64,000 nt of DNA from Pontibacter mucosus (GTDB lineage Bacteria > Bacteroidota > Bacteroidia > Cytophagales > Hymenobacteraceae). Location: positions 558,001 to 622,000 of the forward strand of contig NZ_QBKI01000002.1 in assembly GCF_003054055.1 (NCBI RefSeq), given 5' to 3'. The translations under genes were made by a program, and so were the position numbers. Within the stretch, counting starts at the first letter, position 1, and each line of letters opens with the position of its first letter. Positions 6,904 to 17,246 of the stretch are shown here, piece by piece. The notes under the pieces were generated by a model. It worked only from the letters and a program-made list of their open reading frames with translations, was not told the origin of the DNA and did no database searches.

Positions 6904-8625
6904 ATGGCATTAAACAAATACAGCCGCATCTACACCCAGGACGAGAGCCTTCCGGCCTCACAGGCCATGCTGATTGGATCCGGCCTCTCAGAAGAGGACC
7001 TGCGCAAGCCTTTCGTAGGCATCTGCTCAACGGGCTTCGACGGAAATACGTGTAACATGCACCTCAACGCACTGGCCGATGAGGTAAAGCAGGGCGTGAA
7101 CCAACTTGGAATGGTAGGACTGCGCTTCAACACGATTGGCGTGAGCGATGGCATCACCAACGGCACACCGGGCATGCGCTACTCGCTCGTGTCCCGCGAG
7201 GTGATCGCCGACTCTATCGAAACCATCACCGGGGCGCATAACTACGACGCCCTGGCCTGCGTGGTAGGCTGCGACAAGAACATGCCCGGTTCCCTGATGG
7301 CCATGGCCCGCCTGAACCGTCCGTCGCTGATGGTGTATGGCGGCACGATAAAGGGTGGCGATTTTAAAGGTCAGAAGCTTAACATCGTGTCCTGCTTCGA
7401 GGCCTACGGCAAAAAACTCAACGGCGCCATCTCCGACGAAGACTACAAGGGCATCATCCGCAATGCTTGTCCGGGCCCGGGTGCCTGCGGCGGTATGTAC
7501 ACGGCCAACACCATGGCGTCAGCTGCTGAGGCGCTGGGCATGTCCATCCCTTTCTCTTCTTCTTCCCCGGCCATTAGTGCCGAGAAGAAGCAGGAGTGCC
7601 TCACCACAGGCCAGTACCTGCTGCGCCTGCTCGAGCGCGACATTAAGCCAAGGGACATCCTGGTGCGCGAAGCTTTTGAGAATGCGCTGGTGCTGATAAC
7701 CGTACTCGGCGGCTCAACCAACGCTGTACTGCACCTGATCGCCATTGCGCATGCCGCCGGTGTGAAGCTCACGCTGCAGGATTTCCAAGAAGTGAGCAAC
7801 CGGGTGCCGGTGCTGGCCGACCTCAAGCCAAGCGGCAAGTACCTGATGGAGGACCTTTCGGCCCTGGGTGGCGTGCCTGCCGTGATGCGCACTTTGCTGG
7901 ATGAAGGCCTGCTTACAGGTGATTTGATGACTGTAACCGGGCAGACCGTGGCCGAGAACTTGGCCGACGTGAAGCCGCTGGGCGAGGAGCAAGATCTCCT
8001 GCGTCCGCTATCTAACCCCATCAAAGCAGACGGCCATATCCAGACCCTATACGGCAACCTGGCGCCAAGAGGGGCCGTGGCCAAAATCTCGGGTAAAGAG
8101 GGACTTATATTCGAAGGACCAGCCATCGTGTTCGACTCTGAGGAAGAGTTAAACGAGGGCATCACACTGGGCAAGATCAAGCCGGGTCATGTGGTCGTCA
8201 TCCGTTACGTCGGTCCGAAGGGCGGGCCGGGCATGCCGGAAATGCTCAAGCCAACCTCTGCCATTATGGGAGCCGGCTTAGGCGACAAGGTGGCCTTGAT
8301 TACGGATGGTCGCTTCTCGGGCGGCACGCATGGGTTCGTGATAGGCCACGTTTGCCCGGAGGCATACGACGGCGGCACCATCGCGCTGGTGGAAAACGAC
8401 GACCTGATTACGCTGGACGCCACTACCAACTCCATCCACCTGCACGTGGACGATGCCTTGCTCGAGCTGCGCCGCGATAAGTGGCAAAAGCCAGCCTCGC
8501 AAGTACAGCAGGGCGTGCTGCTAAAGTATAGACGCACGGTAAGCGACGCAAGTCACGGATGTATCACTGATTTAGAGGAAACACATGTTAACGAAAGAGA
8601 AACCGGCACCAGCATCATCGCCTAA
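6904..8625 (+). CDS. ilvD: Dihydroxy-acid dehydratase
   Basis: 573 residues from ATG 6904. The frame is open 57 bases further upstream, but only this start gives the usual N-terminus [13 protein letters not shown] and it follows an A-rich CCTTAAAACA. The enzyme dehydrates dihydroxy acids in the Ile/Val pathway with an iron-sulfur cluster. The three cluster cysteines fit C50 (GNTCNMH), C123 ([10 protein letters not shown]) and C195 ([13 protein letters not shown]). The 3' end overlaps ilvB by 41 bases, which points to translational coupling. Confidence 0.95.
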   Translation: MALNKYSRIYTQDESLPASQAMLIGSGLSEEDLRKPFVGICSTGFDGNTCNMHLNALADEVKQGVNQLGMVGLRFNTIGVSDGITNGTPGMRYSLVSREVIADSIETITGAHNYDALACVVGCDKNMPGSLMAMARLNRPSLMVYGGTIKGGDFKGQKLNIVSCFEAYGKKLNGAISDEDYKGIIRNACPGPGACGGMYTANTMASAAEALGMSIPFSSSSPAISAEKKQECLTTGQYLLRLLERDIKPRDILVREAFENALVLITVLGGSTNAVLHLIAIAHAAGVKLTLQDFQEVSNRVPVLADLKPSGKYLMEDLSALGGVPAVMRTLLDEGLLTGDLMTVTGQTVAENLADVKPLGEEQDLLRPLSNPIKADGHIQTLYGNLAPRGAVAKISGKEGLIFEGPAIVFDSEEELNEGITLGKIKPGHVVVIRYVGPKGGPGMPEMLKPTSAIMGAGLGDKVALITDGRFSGGTHGFVIGHVCPEAYDGGTIALVENDDLITLDATTNSIHLHVDDALLELRRDKWQKPASQVQQGVLLKYRRTVSDASHGCITDLEETHVNERETGTSIIA

Positions 8626-10321
8626 GCAGGCCCAAACAATCACCGGGGCAGAAGCCCTTATACTTGCCCTGCTGGAGGAGAAGGTAGATACTATTTTCGG
8701 ATATCCGGGCGGGGCCATCATGCCCGTGTATGATGCCCTGTATGATTACACCGACAAGCTGAACCACGTGCTGGTGCGTCACGAACAGGGAGGCATCCAT
8801 GCAGGTCAGGGCTATGCGCGCTCCTCAGGCAAAGTGGGAGTGGTGTTCGCCACCAGCGGACCGGGTGCCACCAACCTGGTAACGGGACTGGCTGACGCGC
8901 AGATCGACAGCACGCCGCTGGTGTGTATCACCGGCCAGGTGTTCGCGCATTTGCTTGGAACAGATGCTTTTCAGGAGACCGATATCCTCAACATCACCAC
9001 CCCGGTAACCAAATGGAATTACCAGGTAACGGATGCCAGCGAGATTCCGGATGTGTTGGCCAAGGCCTTTTACATTGCCCGTAGCGGACGTCCGGGACCG
9101 GTTCTGATTGACATCACCAAAAACGCGCAGCTGCAAACTTTTGATTTCACTGGATACCAGCCCTGCAAGCATATCCGCAGCTACAGGCCCAAACCCACGG
9201 TAAGGCACGAGTATATCCAGCAGGCGGCCGAGCTGATCAACCAAGCCCAGAAGCCCTTTATACTTTGGGGACAAGGCGTGATGCTGGGCTCAGCCGAGCA
9301 GGAGTTCAAGACCTTTGTGGAGAAAAGCGGTATTCCGGCTGCCTGGACCATTATGGGCGCAGGTGCTTTGGCAACCGACCATCCGCAAAACGTGGGTATG
9401 CTGGGCATGCACGGTAACTATGGCCCCAACGTGCTCACCAACGAGTGCGACGTGCTGATTGCCATCGGCATGCGCTTCGATGACCGCGTAACCGGTCGCC
9501 TGGACAAGTATGCCAAACAAGCCAAAGTGGTGCACCTAGACATCGACCCGACCGAGATTGGCAAGAACGTGCCGGTAGCCGTGCCGGTGTGGGGCGATTG
9601 CAAGGAAACGCTTCCGCTGCTGACCGAGCTGGTGGAGGCAAAAGACCACCTGGAGTGGCTCGGGAAATTCCGAAAGTATAACGACCAGGAAATAGAGGCG
9701 GTGATACAGGACGAGCTTTTCCCAACATCCGAGGAAATGACGATGGGAGAGGTGGTGCAGCAACTGAACGAACTCACCTCCGGCGATGCCATTGTGGTGA
9801 CGGATGTAGGGCAGCACCAGATGGTAGCCTGCCGCTACGCCAAGCTCAACCATACCCGCAGCAACATCACCAGCGGCGGCCTGGGCACGATGGGCTTTGC
9901 CTTGCCGGCCGCCATTGGCGCCAAGTTCGGAGCGCAGGATAGAACCGTGGTGGCTGTGATCGGCGACGGCGGATTCCAGATGACCCTGCAGGAATTGGGC
10001 ACTATCATGCAGACGGGGGTGGATGTGAAAATTCTGATTCTCAACAACCAGTTCCTGGGCATGGTGCGGCAGTGGCAGGAGCTCTTCCACGAGCGCCGCT
10101 ACTCCTTTGTCGCCATCGCCAGCCCGGACTTTGTGAAAGTAGCCAGCGGCTATGGCATCAGCGGCAAGAGCGTCAGCAAACGCGAAGACCTGAGAGGCGC
10201 GCTGCAGGAGATGTTGTCGCATAAAGGCTCCTTCCTACTGGAGGTGATGGTAACCAAAGAGAACAACGTGTTCCCGATGGTGCCGCAAGGGTGTAGTGTT
10301 AGCGAGATCAGGCTGAAATAA
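8585..10321 (+). CDS. ilvB: Acetolactate synthase, large catalytic subunit
   Basis: 578 residues. A thiamine diphosphate enzyme that condenses pyruvate with pyruvate or 2-oxobutyrate, the committed step to Val/Leu and Ile. The activating glutamate lies in [14 protein letters not shown]; the cofactor motif is GDGGF followed about 25 residues later by ILNN. Three-domain layout: N-terminal PYR domain, central domain (about 195-330), C-terminal PP domain. Its start lies 41 bases inside ilvD. The small subunit follows after 23 bases. Confidence 0.95.
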   Translation: MLTKEKPAPASSPKQAQTITGAEALILALLEEKVDTIFGYPGGAIMPVYDALYDYTDKLNHVLVRHEQGGIHAGQGYARSSGKVGVVFATSGPGATNLVTGLADAQIDSTPLVCITGQVFAHLLGTDAFQETDILNITTPVTKWNYQVTDASEIPDVLAKAFYIARSGRPGPVLIDITKNAQLQTFDFTGYQPCKHIRSYRPKPTVRHEYIQQAAELINQAQKPFILWGQGVMLGSAEQEFKTFVEKSGIPAAWTIMGAGALATDHPQNVGMLGMHGNYGPNVLTNECDVLIAIGMRFDDRVTGRLDKYAKQAKVVHLDIDPTEIGKNVPVAVPVWGDCKETLPLLTELVEAKDHLEWLGKFRKYNDQEIEAVIQDELFPTSEEMTMGEVVQQLNELTSGDAIVVTDVGQHQMVACRYAKLNHTRSNITSGGLGTMGFALPAAIGAKFGAQDRTVVAVIGDGGFQMTLQELGTIMQTGVDVKILILNNQFLGMVRQWQELFHERRYSFVAIASPDFVKVASGYGISGKSVSKREDLRGALQEMLSHKGSFLLEVMVTKENNVFPMVPQGCSVSEIRLK

Positions 10322-10344
10322 GAGCCGCATAAACAAGTATAAGT

Positions 10345-10953
10345 ATGCGTAACGAGAACCATACCGACAAGCAGGAGTTCAACATCACGGTTTATACCGA
10401 GAACCACATCGGGCTCCTGACCCGCGTTGCCATCATCTTCTCCCGCAGGAAGATCAACGTGGAAAGCCTTAATACCTCGCCTTCCGAAATTGAGGGCATC
10501 CACCGCTTCAACATCGTGATCACGGAGACGGCGGAAGTGGTGCGTAAAATAGCCGGTCAGATTGAAAAGCAGATAGGCGTGCTGAAAGTATACTTCAACA
10601 CCAACCAGGATGTGGTCTGGCAGGAGATGGCTTTGTATAAAGTGCCTACCGATGTGATTGCCGAGCGCGCCATCGTAGAGCGCCTGCTCCGGGAGAACGG
10701 CGCCCGGGCCGTGGTGATCCGGAAGGACTATACCGTGTTCGAAACCACCGGCCAGCGCGAGGAGACAGACAACCTGATTAAGGTGCTGCAGCCGTACGGA
10801 CTCATCGAATTTGTGCGCAGCGCCCGCATCGCCATCATCAAAGACAGCGACGGCTTCCACCGCAAACTACAGGAGTTTGAACAAAGCGAGCCCCACGACG
10901 AGGTGGTGGAGAACGAGTACCTCAACAGCCGCGAGAAAGTCTTCACGATGTAA
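10345..10953 (+). CDS. ilvN: Acetolactate synthase, small regulatory subunit
   Basis: 202 residues, somewhat longer than typical. An ACT domain covers about residues 9-85 (FNITVYTENHIGLLTRVAIIFSRRKINVESL) and confers feedback inhibition, usually by valine. The C-terminal small-subunit domain follows at about 95-175. It binds and activates IlvB. The AAGTATACTT palindrome inside the gene encodes Lys-Val-Tyr-Phe at about 10586. Confidence 0.93.
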   Translation: MRNENHTDKQEFNITVYTENHIGLLTRVAIIFSRRKINVESLNTSPSEIEGIHRFNIVITETAEVVRKIAGQIEKQIGVLKVYFNTNQDVVWQEMALYKVPTDVIAERAIVERLLRENGARAVVIRKDYTVFETTGQREETDNLIKVLQPYGLIEFVRSARIAIIKDSDGFHRKLQEFEQSEPHDEVVENEYLNSREKVFTM

Positions 10954-10974
10954 AGTATAGACAAAAGAATTTTA

Positions 10975-11030
10975 GACAAAAGACAAAGGAAGTGGCAAAA
11001 TGCAGCTCAACAAGTCTTTTGTCCTTTGTC
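10975..11030. repeat. Imperfect hairpin between ilvN and ilvC
   Basis: GACAAAAGACAAAGGA (10975-10990) faces TCTTTTGTCCTTTGTC (11015-11030): about 15 of 16 positions pair with one mismatch and one G-T, around a 24-base loop. There is no T-run. It may set the ilvC transcript end or stability, or be a repeat. Confidence 0.5.
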
Positions 11031-11082
11031 AAGTAATCCTTAATCAATAAATAAAATCAACCTTAAAACAAATTAAACTAAA

Positions 11083-12123
11083 ATGGCAACTATCAATTTT
11101 GGAGGAGTAGACGAAACCGTAATCACCCGCGATGAATTTCCACTTGCTCAGGCAAGAGAAACACTGAAAGACGAAGTAATCGCCGTTATCGGATATGGCG
11201 TGCAGGGCCCGGGCCAGGCGCTTAACCTGCGTGACAATGGCTTTAACGTAATCGTTGGTCAGCGAAAAGATTCTGCCTCCTGGGAGAAAGCAAAAAGCGA
11301 CGGCTGGGTGGAAGGCGAAACCCTTTTCTCGATTGAGGAAGCGGCAGAGCGCGGCACCATCATCGCCAACCTGCTCTCCGACGCCGGTCAAATTGCCGTG
11401 TGGCCAACCCTGAAAGAGAGACTCAAGCCAGGCAAGACCTTATACTTCTCTCACGGCTTCGGCATCACGTTTAAAGAGCACACCAGCATTGTGCCTCCTG
11501 CCGATGTGGATGTGATTCTGGTAGCACCTAAAGGAAGCGGCACGAGCCTGCGCCGTTTATACTTAGCCGGCGGTGGTCTGAACTCTTCGTTTGCTGTGTA
11601 CCAAGATGCGACGGGCAAAGCGTATGAAAAAGCGATAGCCATGGGTATCGGCGTTGGTTCCGGTTACCTGTTCGAAACCGATTTCCAGAAAGAGGTATTT
11701 AGTGACCTGACCGGTGAGCGTGGTGTGCTGATGGGTGCCCTGGCCGGTATCATAGAGGCGCAATACCAGGTGCTGCGTCAGCGTGGACACTCCCCATCTG
11801 AGGCTTTCAACGAAACGGTAGAAGAGCTGACCCAGAGCCTGGTGCCACTGGTAGGAGAAAACGGCATGGACTGGATGTTCTCTAACTGCTCGGTTACAGC
11901 CCAGCGCGGCGCCCTGGACTGGAAAGGCAAGTTCAGAGAGGCTACTCTGCCGGTATTGAACGAGTTGTATGACAGCGTGGCTTCCGGCAAAGAGGCTGAG
12001 CGCACCATCCAGCGCGGCTCTACTCCAGGTTACCGTCAGGAACTGGAGGCAGAACTTTCAGAACTGCGTGAATCAGAATTATGGCAAACAGGAGCCACGG
12101 TGCGTAAGCTCCGCTCCAAGTAA
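11083..12123 (+). CDS. ilvC: Ketol-acid reductoisomerase
   Basis: 346 residues. Isomerises and reduces acetolactate or acetohydroxybutyrate with NADPH and Mg. The dinucleotide site is IGYGVQGPGQAL at residues 36-47, followed by the GQRKDSASW loop that sets NADPH preference. The C-terminal knotted domain contains DLTGERGVLMGALAGIIEAQ. The start follows an A-rich leader (AACTAAA ATG). It is separated from ilvN by 129 bases with the hairpin at 10975-11030, so it may be partly independently expressed. Confidence 0.94.
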   Translation: MATINFGGVDETVITRDEFPLAQARETLKDEVIAVIGYGVQGPGQALNLRDNGFNVIVGQRKDSASWEKAKSDGWVEGETLFSIEEAAERGTIIANLLSDAGQIAVWPTLKERLKPGKTLYFSHGFGITFKEHTSIVPPADVDVILVAPKGSGTSLRRLYLAGGGLNSSFAVYQDATGKAYEKAIAMGIGVGSGYLFETDFQKEVFSDLTGERGVLMGALAGIIEAQYQVLRQRGHSPSEAFNETVEELTQSLVPLVGENGMDWMFSNCSVTAQRGALDWKGKFREATLPVLNELYDSVASGKEAERTIQRGSTPGYRQELEAELSELRESELWQTGATVRKLRSK

Positions 12124-12131
12124 GAAGTAGT

Positions 12132-13403
12132 ATGGATAAAGATGTAGCTTTAGAGTATACCGTCGTGGCCCTGGAAAGGGTGCAGCGGGCGGCAATGAAC
12201 CTGCGGGGTGTGATTTACAAGACGCCCCTGTTGCAGAACCACTGGCTTTCCCAGACCTATGGTGCCGACATTTACCTGAAACGCGAGGACCTGCAGATTG
12301 TGCGGTCTTACAAAATCAGGGGAGCATACAATAAGATTTCGACGCTTCCGGCCGAGCAAGCCGCGCGTGAGATTGTGTGCGCCAGCGCCGGTAATCATGC
12401 CCAGGGAGTAGCCTACGCCTGCCAGCTGCTCGGTATTAAAGGCTACATCTTTATGCCTGCTAACACCCCTGCCCAAAAGGTCAGCAAGGTGCGCCTGTTT
12501 GGGAAGGAAATGGTAGAAGTGGTGCTCACCGGCAATACCTACGATGAGGCCTATGCCGCCGCCAAAGAGCTCTGCGATAGCCGCAGCGCGACCTTCGTGC
12601 ACCCTTTTGATGATATAGCCATTGTAGAAGGGCAAGCCACTGTAGGTCTGGAAGTACTGCAGGATGCCCACTTCTCCATCGACTACTGCTTTGTGCCGAT
12701 AGGCGGAGGCGGTTTGGCCTCTGGCGTGGCCAGCGTGTTTAAACAACTGAGTCCCAAAACGAAAATCGTGGGTGTGCAGCCAATGGGCGCTCCCTCTATG
12801 TATAAATCCATCCGGGAGGATAAGCGGCAGGCGCTGGAAAGTATAGAGAGCTTTGTGGATGGCGCTGCGGTAAAGTGCCCCGGCGAGTTGACCTTTGAGC
12901 TATGCCGCGAGCTGCTCGACGACATCGTGCTAGTGCCGGAGGGCCAAGTATGCGTAGATCTGCTGAAGATGTATAACGAGGAGGGGATTGTGCTGGAGCC
13001 CGCCGGAACCCTCACCGTTTCAGCGTTACACGTGTACGCCGACAGGATTGCCGGAAAGAAAGTAGTCTGCGTCATCAGTGGCAGCAACAACGACATCACC
13101 CGCATGGAAGATATCAAGGAGCGGGCCATGCAGCACCAGGGGCTCAAGCACTACTTCATGGTGACGTTCAACCAGAAGCCCGGCGCGCTGCGCACCTTCG
13201 TAAACAAGGTACTCCATTCTGGCGACGACATCATTCACTTCCAGTACATCAAGAAGAACAACAAGGAGAAAGGCCCTGTGTTTGTAGGTATTGAGGTAAA
13301 ACAGCCGCATGACGTGGAGAATATCAAGCTTCGGATGGAAGAAGAAGGCTTTGCTTACGAGTACCTGAACGGGAAGCAGGATTTTCTGAATTTGTTGGTG
13401 TAG
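12132..13403 (+). CDS. ilvA: Threonine ammonia-lyase (biosynthetic)
   Basis: 423 residues. Converts threonine to 2-oxobutyrate, the entry step of isoleucine synthesis. The PLP lysine is K61 in VRSYKIRGAYN; the glycine-rich phosphate loop is GGGGLASGV and SGSNND follows near the end of the catalytic part. A C-terminal ACT-like domain (about 335-423) is the usual isoleucine sensor. It lies 8 bases after ilvC and ends the operon at a strong terminator. Leucine genes are not in this window. Confidence 0.92.
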   Translation: MDKDVALEYTVVALERVQRAAMNLRGVIYKTPLLQNHWLSQTYGADIYLKREDLQIVRSYKIRGAYNKISTLPAEQAAREIVCASAGNHAQGVAYACQLLGIKGYIFMPANTPAQKVSKVRLFGKEMVEVVLTGNTYDEAYAAAKELCDSRSATFVHPFDDIAIVEGQATVGLEVLQDAHFSIDYCFVPIGGGGLASGVASVFKQLSPKTKIVGVQPMGAPSMYKSIREDKRQALESIESFVDGAAVKCPGELTFELCRELLDDIVLVPEGQVCVDLLKMYNEEGIVLEPAGTLTVSALHVYADRIAGKKVVCVISGSNNDITRMEDIKERAMQHQGLKHYFMVTFNQKPGALRTFVNKVLHSGDDIIHFQYIKKNNKEKGPVFVGIEVKQPHDVENIKLRMEEEGFAYEYLNGKQDFLNLLV

Positions 13404-13436
13404 GAGGTACTTTCAAAGTATTAAATAGCATCAAAC

Positions 13437-13490
13437 TTAAAGTATAAAAGCCGCTGCAGATTAGCTTCTGCAGCGGCTTTTATACTTTAA
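13437..13490. terminator. ilv operon terminator, 23-bp stem including AAGTATA
   Basis: Arms 13437-13459 and 13468-13490 are perfectly complementary. The GC core is GCCGCTGCAG/CTGCAGCGGC and the outer stem is AAGTATAAAA/TTTTATACTT. The A- and T-rich flanks let it work in both directions, serving ilvA and the convergent selO. Confidence 0.85.
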
Positions 13491-13501
13491 TAGCAAGTTA
13501 T

Positions 13502-15058
13502 CTACGAACTACAAGACAGCATCGAACACCCGGCTTTCTGCGTTGCCCAACCCGGGCGGGTCTCAAAGAACTCGTCATACTTATTGGAATATGGCTCTTT
13601 CAGGGCTTGCTGCAGTTTCTCAAATAATTCAGTCTCGCCTTTCTCCAGCCCTTCTATGGCCTGGTGCAACAGGTAATTGCGAAGTATAAACCGTGGGTTG
13701 GTTTTGCGCATCAGTTCCTGCGAGTCCTGCCGTGTGATGGTGTTTTTGTTCAGGCGCTCCAGGTAAGCGGTAATTAAAGTATAAAGCTGCGCGCTTTGCT
13801 CTTCGGTCAGGTCCTCGTACAGGCTGTCCTTAAAGTATGCGGCCACCTCTGATGTGCTGCCCATGTAGAGCGGCAGGTCGATGAGGAGCTGGAAGAAAAT
13901 CGTCATGTCGGGCTTTACGTCGGCCAGTGTGTTCTCAAACTGGCTGATCAGATCCGTGTCACCGCTTTTCAGTTTGTCCAGACCCAATTTGTTGCCCATC
14001 ATGGTGTAGTACTTGCGCCAGTATACTTCCTTGTAACTCTCCAACGCTGGCAGCAACAGGTCCTTCTCCACCAACGGTAGGAGAGCAGCAGCCAGGCAGC
14101 CCAGGTTCCAGTAGGCGATGCTTGGTTGCCTGCCGAAGGCATAGCGGCGGCCGGGCAGGTCGGTGGTATTGGGCGTAAAGTCGGGGTCGTAGTCATCCAG
14201 GAAAGAATAGGGGCCATAATCGATGGTGAGGCCAAGTATGGACATGTTGTCGGTGTTCATCACCCCGTGCACAAAGCCCACGCGCTGCCACTCCACCACT
14301 AGGCTGGCCGTGCGCTCGATTACCTCCTTAAACCAGGTAATTACTTTGTCCTCACCCTGAATGTGCGGGTAGTACCTGGAGATGGTCCAGTCCACTAGCT
14401 GGCGCAGTTGCTCGTGCTCCTTGCGGGCGTTGAGCAGCTCAAAGTTGCCGAAGCGCAGGAAGCTTGGGGCCACACGCATCACAATGGCACCGGGTTCGTA
14501 GGCGGCGTTGCCGTTGTAGAACATGTCGCGCAGCACGGGCTCGCCGGTGGCTACCAGGCTCAGGGCGCGGGTGGTGGGGATGCCCAGGTAATGCATGGCC
14601 TCGCTCATCAGGTACTCACGCACCGAGGAACGCAGCACAGCGCGGCCATCGGCGCGGCGAGAGTAGGCGGTTGGCCCGGCACCTTTCAGCTGCAGTTCCA
14701 CCGTTTTGGCGTCAGGAATTTGCCATTCGCCCAAGATGATGGCGCGGCCGTCGCCCAGCTGCCCGGCCCAGCTGCCGAACTGGTGCCCGGCGTAGCAGGC
14801 AGCGTAGGGGTACATGGCCTCGGTCACGTGGTTGCCACCCAGTATATCGAGCTCCTGCTGCTCCTCAGGTTTTTTAATCCCCAGTTCTGCGGCCAACTCA
14901 CCGGACCAGGCTAATAGCGTCACTTTTTCCACGGGCGTGGGAACGGCTTTGCTGTAGAGCTTACCTGGTGTCTGGCGCGGGTTCAGGTCGCCGCTGTCGT
15001 CGCCGGGAAAGGTGCTGACAAATTCTTTTGTATAGTTTTCGGAGCGAAGGCTCTTCAT
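13502..15058 (-). CDS. selO: Protein adenylyltransferase SelO (YdiU/UPF0061)
   Basis: 518 residues. SelO is a pseudokinase-fold enzyme that transfers AMP to protein Ser, Thr or Tyr and is linked to redox stress. Visible motifs: ACYAGHQFGSWAGQLGDGRA, the lysine K125 in LQLKGAGPTAYSR, GFVHGVMNTDNM with D270 and N271, and D280 in TIDYGPY. It ends MLSCSS, the cysteine-containing tail seen where eukaryotic SelO has selenocysteine. Convergent with ilvA. Frames on the opposite strand here are shadows. Confidence 0.92.
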   Translation of the reverse strand: MKSLRSENYTKEFVSTFPGDDSGDLNPRQTPGKLYSKAVPTPVEKVTLLAWSGELAAELGIKKPEEQQELDILGGNHVTEAMYPYAACYAGHQFGSWAGQLGDGRAIILGEWQIPDAKTVELQLKGAGPTAYSRRADGRAVLRSSVREYLMSEAMHYLGIPTTRALSLVATGEPVLRDMFYNGNAAYEPGAIVMRVAPSFLRFGNFELLNARKEHEQLRQLVDWTISRYYPHIQGEDKVITWFKEVIERTASLVVEWQRVGFVHGVMNTDNMSILGLTIDYGPYSFLDDYDPDFTPNTTDLPGRRYAFGRQPSIAYWNLGCLAAALLPLVEKDLLLPALESYKEVYWRKYYTMMGNKLGLDKLKSGDTDLISQFENTLADVKPDMTIFFQLLIDLPLYMGSTSEVAAYFKDSLYEDLTEEQSAQLYTLITAYLERLNKNTITRQDSQELMRKTNPRFILRNYLLHQAIEGLEKGETELFEKLQQALKEPYSNKYDEFFETRPGWATQKAGCSMLSCSS

Positions 15059-15331
15059 ATAGTATCCGATTAAATGAGGTAATTACTCCGATAGACACCG
15101 GGGCTCTGAAGGTAACAAGTATGAGGCGGAATTAGTTAACTTTTATACTTTTTTCACACCTGAAGCGGTAGCGGCCAGGGTGCCAGATGAGCCATGTATA
15201 ACAGTCCTCAGCAAAATTGGCAGAGTGTAAAGTATAAATTCAGGGGGAGGAGCAAACTTAGGTTAAGTACGGTATATCTATTCTTCATTTTACGCCGTAT
15301 GCAACTAACAGAATTAAAATGAGACGACACC

Positions 15332-15547
15332 ATGGATAATACACTTGAAAACACCTCTTTCCGCAACCTATTGCATAACCCTTCGCAGTTGGCCGACATT
15401 ATCAAGGATCCGACCAAGGGACTGGACTTCTATAAGGGACTATCGGTGAAGGAGCAGCAGTACCTGCTGTTTGCCGCTGCCTTCGGTTTGATTGGCTACG
15501 CCATCTACCTGGGCAGGCAGGAAAAGCAGGTGGATACATCCTCCTAA
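15332..15547 (+). CDS. Small single-span membrane protein
   Basis: 71 residues, not recognised as a named family. The first 43 are polar (NPSQLADIIKDPTKGLDFYKGLS), followed by one hydrophobic segment at about 46-63 and a short charged tail. It stands alone between selO (divergent) and a terminator at 15679, with AAGTATA copies on both sides. Start chosen at the first ATG after a purine-rich stretch. Function unknown. Confidence 0.6.
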   Translation: MDNTLENTSFRNLLHNPSQLADIIKDPTKGLDFYKGLSVKEQQYLLFAAAFGLIGYAIYLGRQEKQVDTSS

Positions 15548-15678
15548 ACCCTATGTAAGTGGCTGCGTATAAGAAGTATACATCTTTTATTTTCGACAGA
15601 CAGGTGACAAGCCTGATGAAAGCTTGTAGAAGCTTTGCGAAGTAACGTACATAGTGTGTTCGAAAATGCAAAGAGAAA

Positions 15679-15717
15679 AGCCTGCCCTGGGTATCTACTC
15701 AGGGCAGGTTCTTTTTT
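15679..15717 (+). terminator. Intrinsic terminator
   Basis: CCTGCCCTG (15681-15689) pairs with CAGGGCAGG (15700-15708), then TTC and TTTTTT (15712-15717). Ends the small membrane protein transcript. Confidence 0.8.
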
Positions 15718-15839
15718 GCCTAAGACATAGCTTCTTTCCTGTTTTAGGGCGTACATGCCGGTTTTTTATAGTATAAGTCGTAACTTAGAGACAGTGGCTA
15801 CCACTATATGTTTACAGCCGTTGATACCTTAACTGATCT

Positions 15840-16769
15840 ATGCCTATTACAATCTTAAGCCAGGGAAGAAACGTCGAGCCCTGGGTGAAAGCACTTAAAG
15901 AAAAAAAGCCGGACCTGGACCTGCGTGTCTACCCGGAAGACCAACCACGCGAGGAAATCACCTTTGCGCTGGCCTGGGGACACCCGCTGGGGGCGTTCCG
16001 GCAGTACCCTAACCTTACCTGCATCTCCTCGCTCGGAGCCGGCGTGGACCACATCCTCAAGGACCCTGATATTCCGGAGCAGGTACAAATTGCGCGCATC
16101 AAGGACGAGGACCTGACCAGCGACATGGCCAACTTTACCATGGCCCTGGTGCTCAACCATCTGCGTGATCTAAACACGTATAAAGCCGCTGAGGAAACCC
16201 AGAATTGGAGTCCGATCAGGTATAAACGGAACAAAGACGTTACGGTGGGCGTGATGGGAATCGGCACGTTGGGCAGCGCCGTCGCGCAGCGCCTGAGCAG
16301 CATTGGCCTCCGGGTGACGGGCTGGGCCAACTCAGCCAAGCAAATCGAGGGTATCGGCGTATACGCGGGCGCCGGGGAACTTGACGCTTTCCTGAACGCT
16401 GCGGATGTGCTCATCTGCCTGCTGCCGCTCACGCCTGATACGGCTAATATTCTCAACAAAGAGAACCTGCTGAAGCTGCCCAAGGGCGCATTCCTGATTA
16501 ACGTGGCCCGGGGCGAGCACCTGGTGGAGGAGGATTTGCTGGAGTTGCTGGAGACGGGACACCTGTCGGGGGCCAGCCTGGACGTGTTCCGGGAGGAGCC
16601 ACTGCCGGAAGGACACCCTTTCTGGTCGCACCCCAAAATCAACGTGACGCCGCACATTGCCAGCGTCACCAACCCCGAGTCGGCGGTAGACCAAATTCTG
16701 GAAAACTACGACCGCAACCAGCGCGGGGAGGAACCCCTAAACCTTGTTTCACGAGCCAGAGGATACTAA
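15840..16769 (+). CDS. ghrA: Glyoxylate/hydroxypyruvate reductase A-type dehydrogenase
   Basis: 309 residues, the size of E. coli GhrA (312). D-isomer-specific 2-hydroxyacid dehydrogenase: NAD(P) motif GIGTLG at 140-145, the catalytic Arg in NVARGEHLVEEDLL, and the catalytic His in VTPHIAS. The N-terminal half (LAWGHPLGAF, ISSLGAGVDHI) matches the GhrA subgroup rather than SerA. It reduces glyoxylate or hydroxypyruvate in the cytoplasm. A VOC protein gene follows after three bases, so the two are cotranscribed. Confidence 0.85.
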   Translation: MPITILSQGRNVEPWVKALKEKKPDLDLRVYPEDQPREEITFALAWGHPLGAFRQYPNLTCISSLGAGVDHILKDPDIPEQVQIARIKDEDLTSDMANFTMALVLNHLRDLNTYKAAEETQNWSPIRYKRNKDVTVGVMGIGTLGSAVAQRLSSIGLRVTGWANSAKQIEGIGVYAGAGELDAFLNAADVLICLLPLTPDTANILNKENLLKLPKGAFLINVARGEHLVEEDLLELLETGHLSGASLDVFREEPLPEGHPFWSHPKINVTPHIASVTNPESAVDQILENYDRNQRGEEPLNLVSRARGY

Positions 16770-16772
16770 CAC

Positions 16773-17186
16773 ATGAACCCTTTTCACTACGCCTTTAAAA
16801 TTAAGGACATCGCGTCCACCCGTCAGTTTTATGTAGATATCCTGGGTTGCCGGGAGGGCCGCAGCTCCGAGCATTGGATAGACTTTGACTTCTTCGGCCA
16901 CCAGCTTTCGGGCCACGTGTCGGACAACATTCCGGCGCTGGACTATTGCGGAAAGGTGGACGGTGTGAGCGTGCCCGTGCCACACTTTGGCTGTATCCTG
17001 ACCTACGAGCAGTTTGAGCAGGTGCAGCAGAAACTGCAGCAACACGACATTAAATTTGTGGTAAAAGCACACACGCGCTATGAGGGGCAGGTAGGAGAGC
17101 AGCGCACCATGTTCGTGCTTGATTTGAGCGGCAACCCGCTGGAGTTTAAAGCTTTCAAGAATCCGGACGAAGTGTTCGCCTCTTAA
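16773..17186 (+). CDS. VOC (glyoxalase/dioxygenase superfamily) protein
   Basis: 137 residues with the paired beta-alpha-beta-beta-beta layout of the VOC fold: HYAFKIKDIASTRQFYVDILG at the start and GNPLEFKAF at the end. Candidate metal ligands are His5, the internal His and the C-terminal Glu of PLEFK. Enzymes of this fold include glyoxalase I and extradiol dioxygenases; the reaction here cannot be told. Transcribed with the upstream reductase. Confidence 0.8.
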   Translation: MNPFHYAFKIKDIASTRQFYVDILGCREGRSSEHWIDFDFFGHQLSGHVSDNIPALDYCGKVDGVSVPVPHFGCILTYEQFEQVQQKLQQHDIKFVVKAHTRYEGQVGEQRTMFVLDLSGNPLEFKAFKNPDEVFAS

Positions 17187-17204
17187 ATAGGCATCCATAA
17201 TTAT

Positions 17205-17246
17205 AAAATAGCCCTTATGCCTGCGCAGGTGTAAGGGCTATTTTTT
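17205..17246. terminator. Bidirectional terminator
   Basis: AAAATAGCCCTTA (17205-17217) pairs with TAAGGGCTATTTT (17232-17244), followed by more T. It overlaps the stop codon of the convergent gene on the minus strand, so it serves both. Confidence 0.85.
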
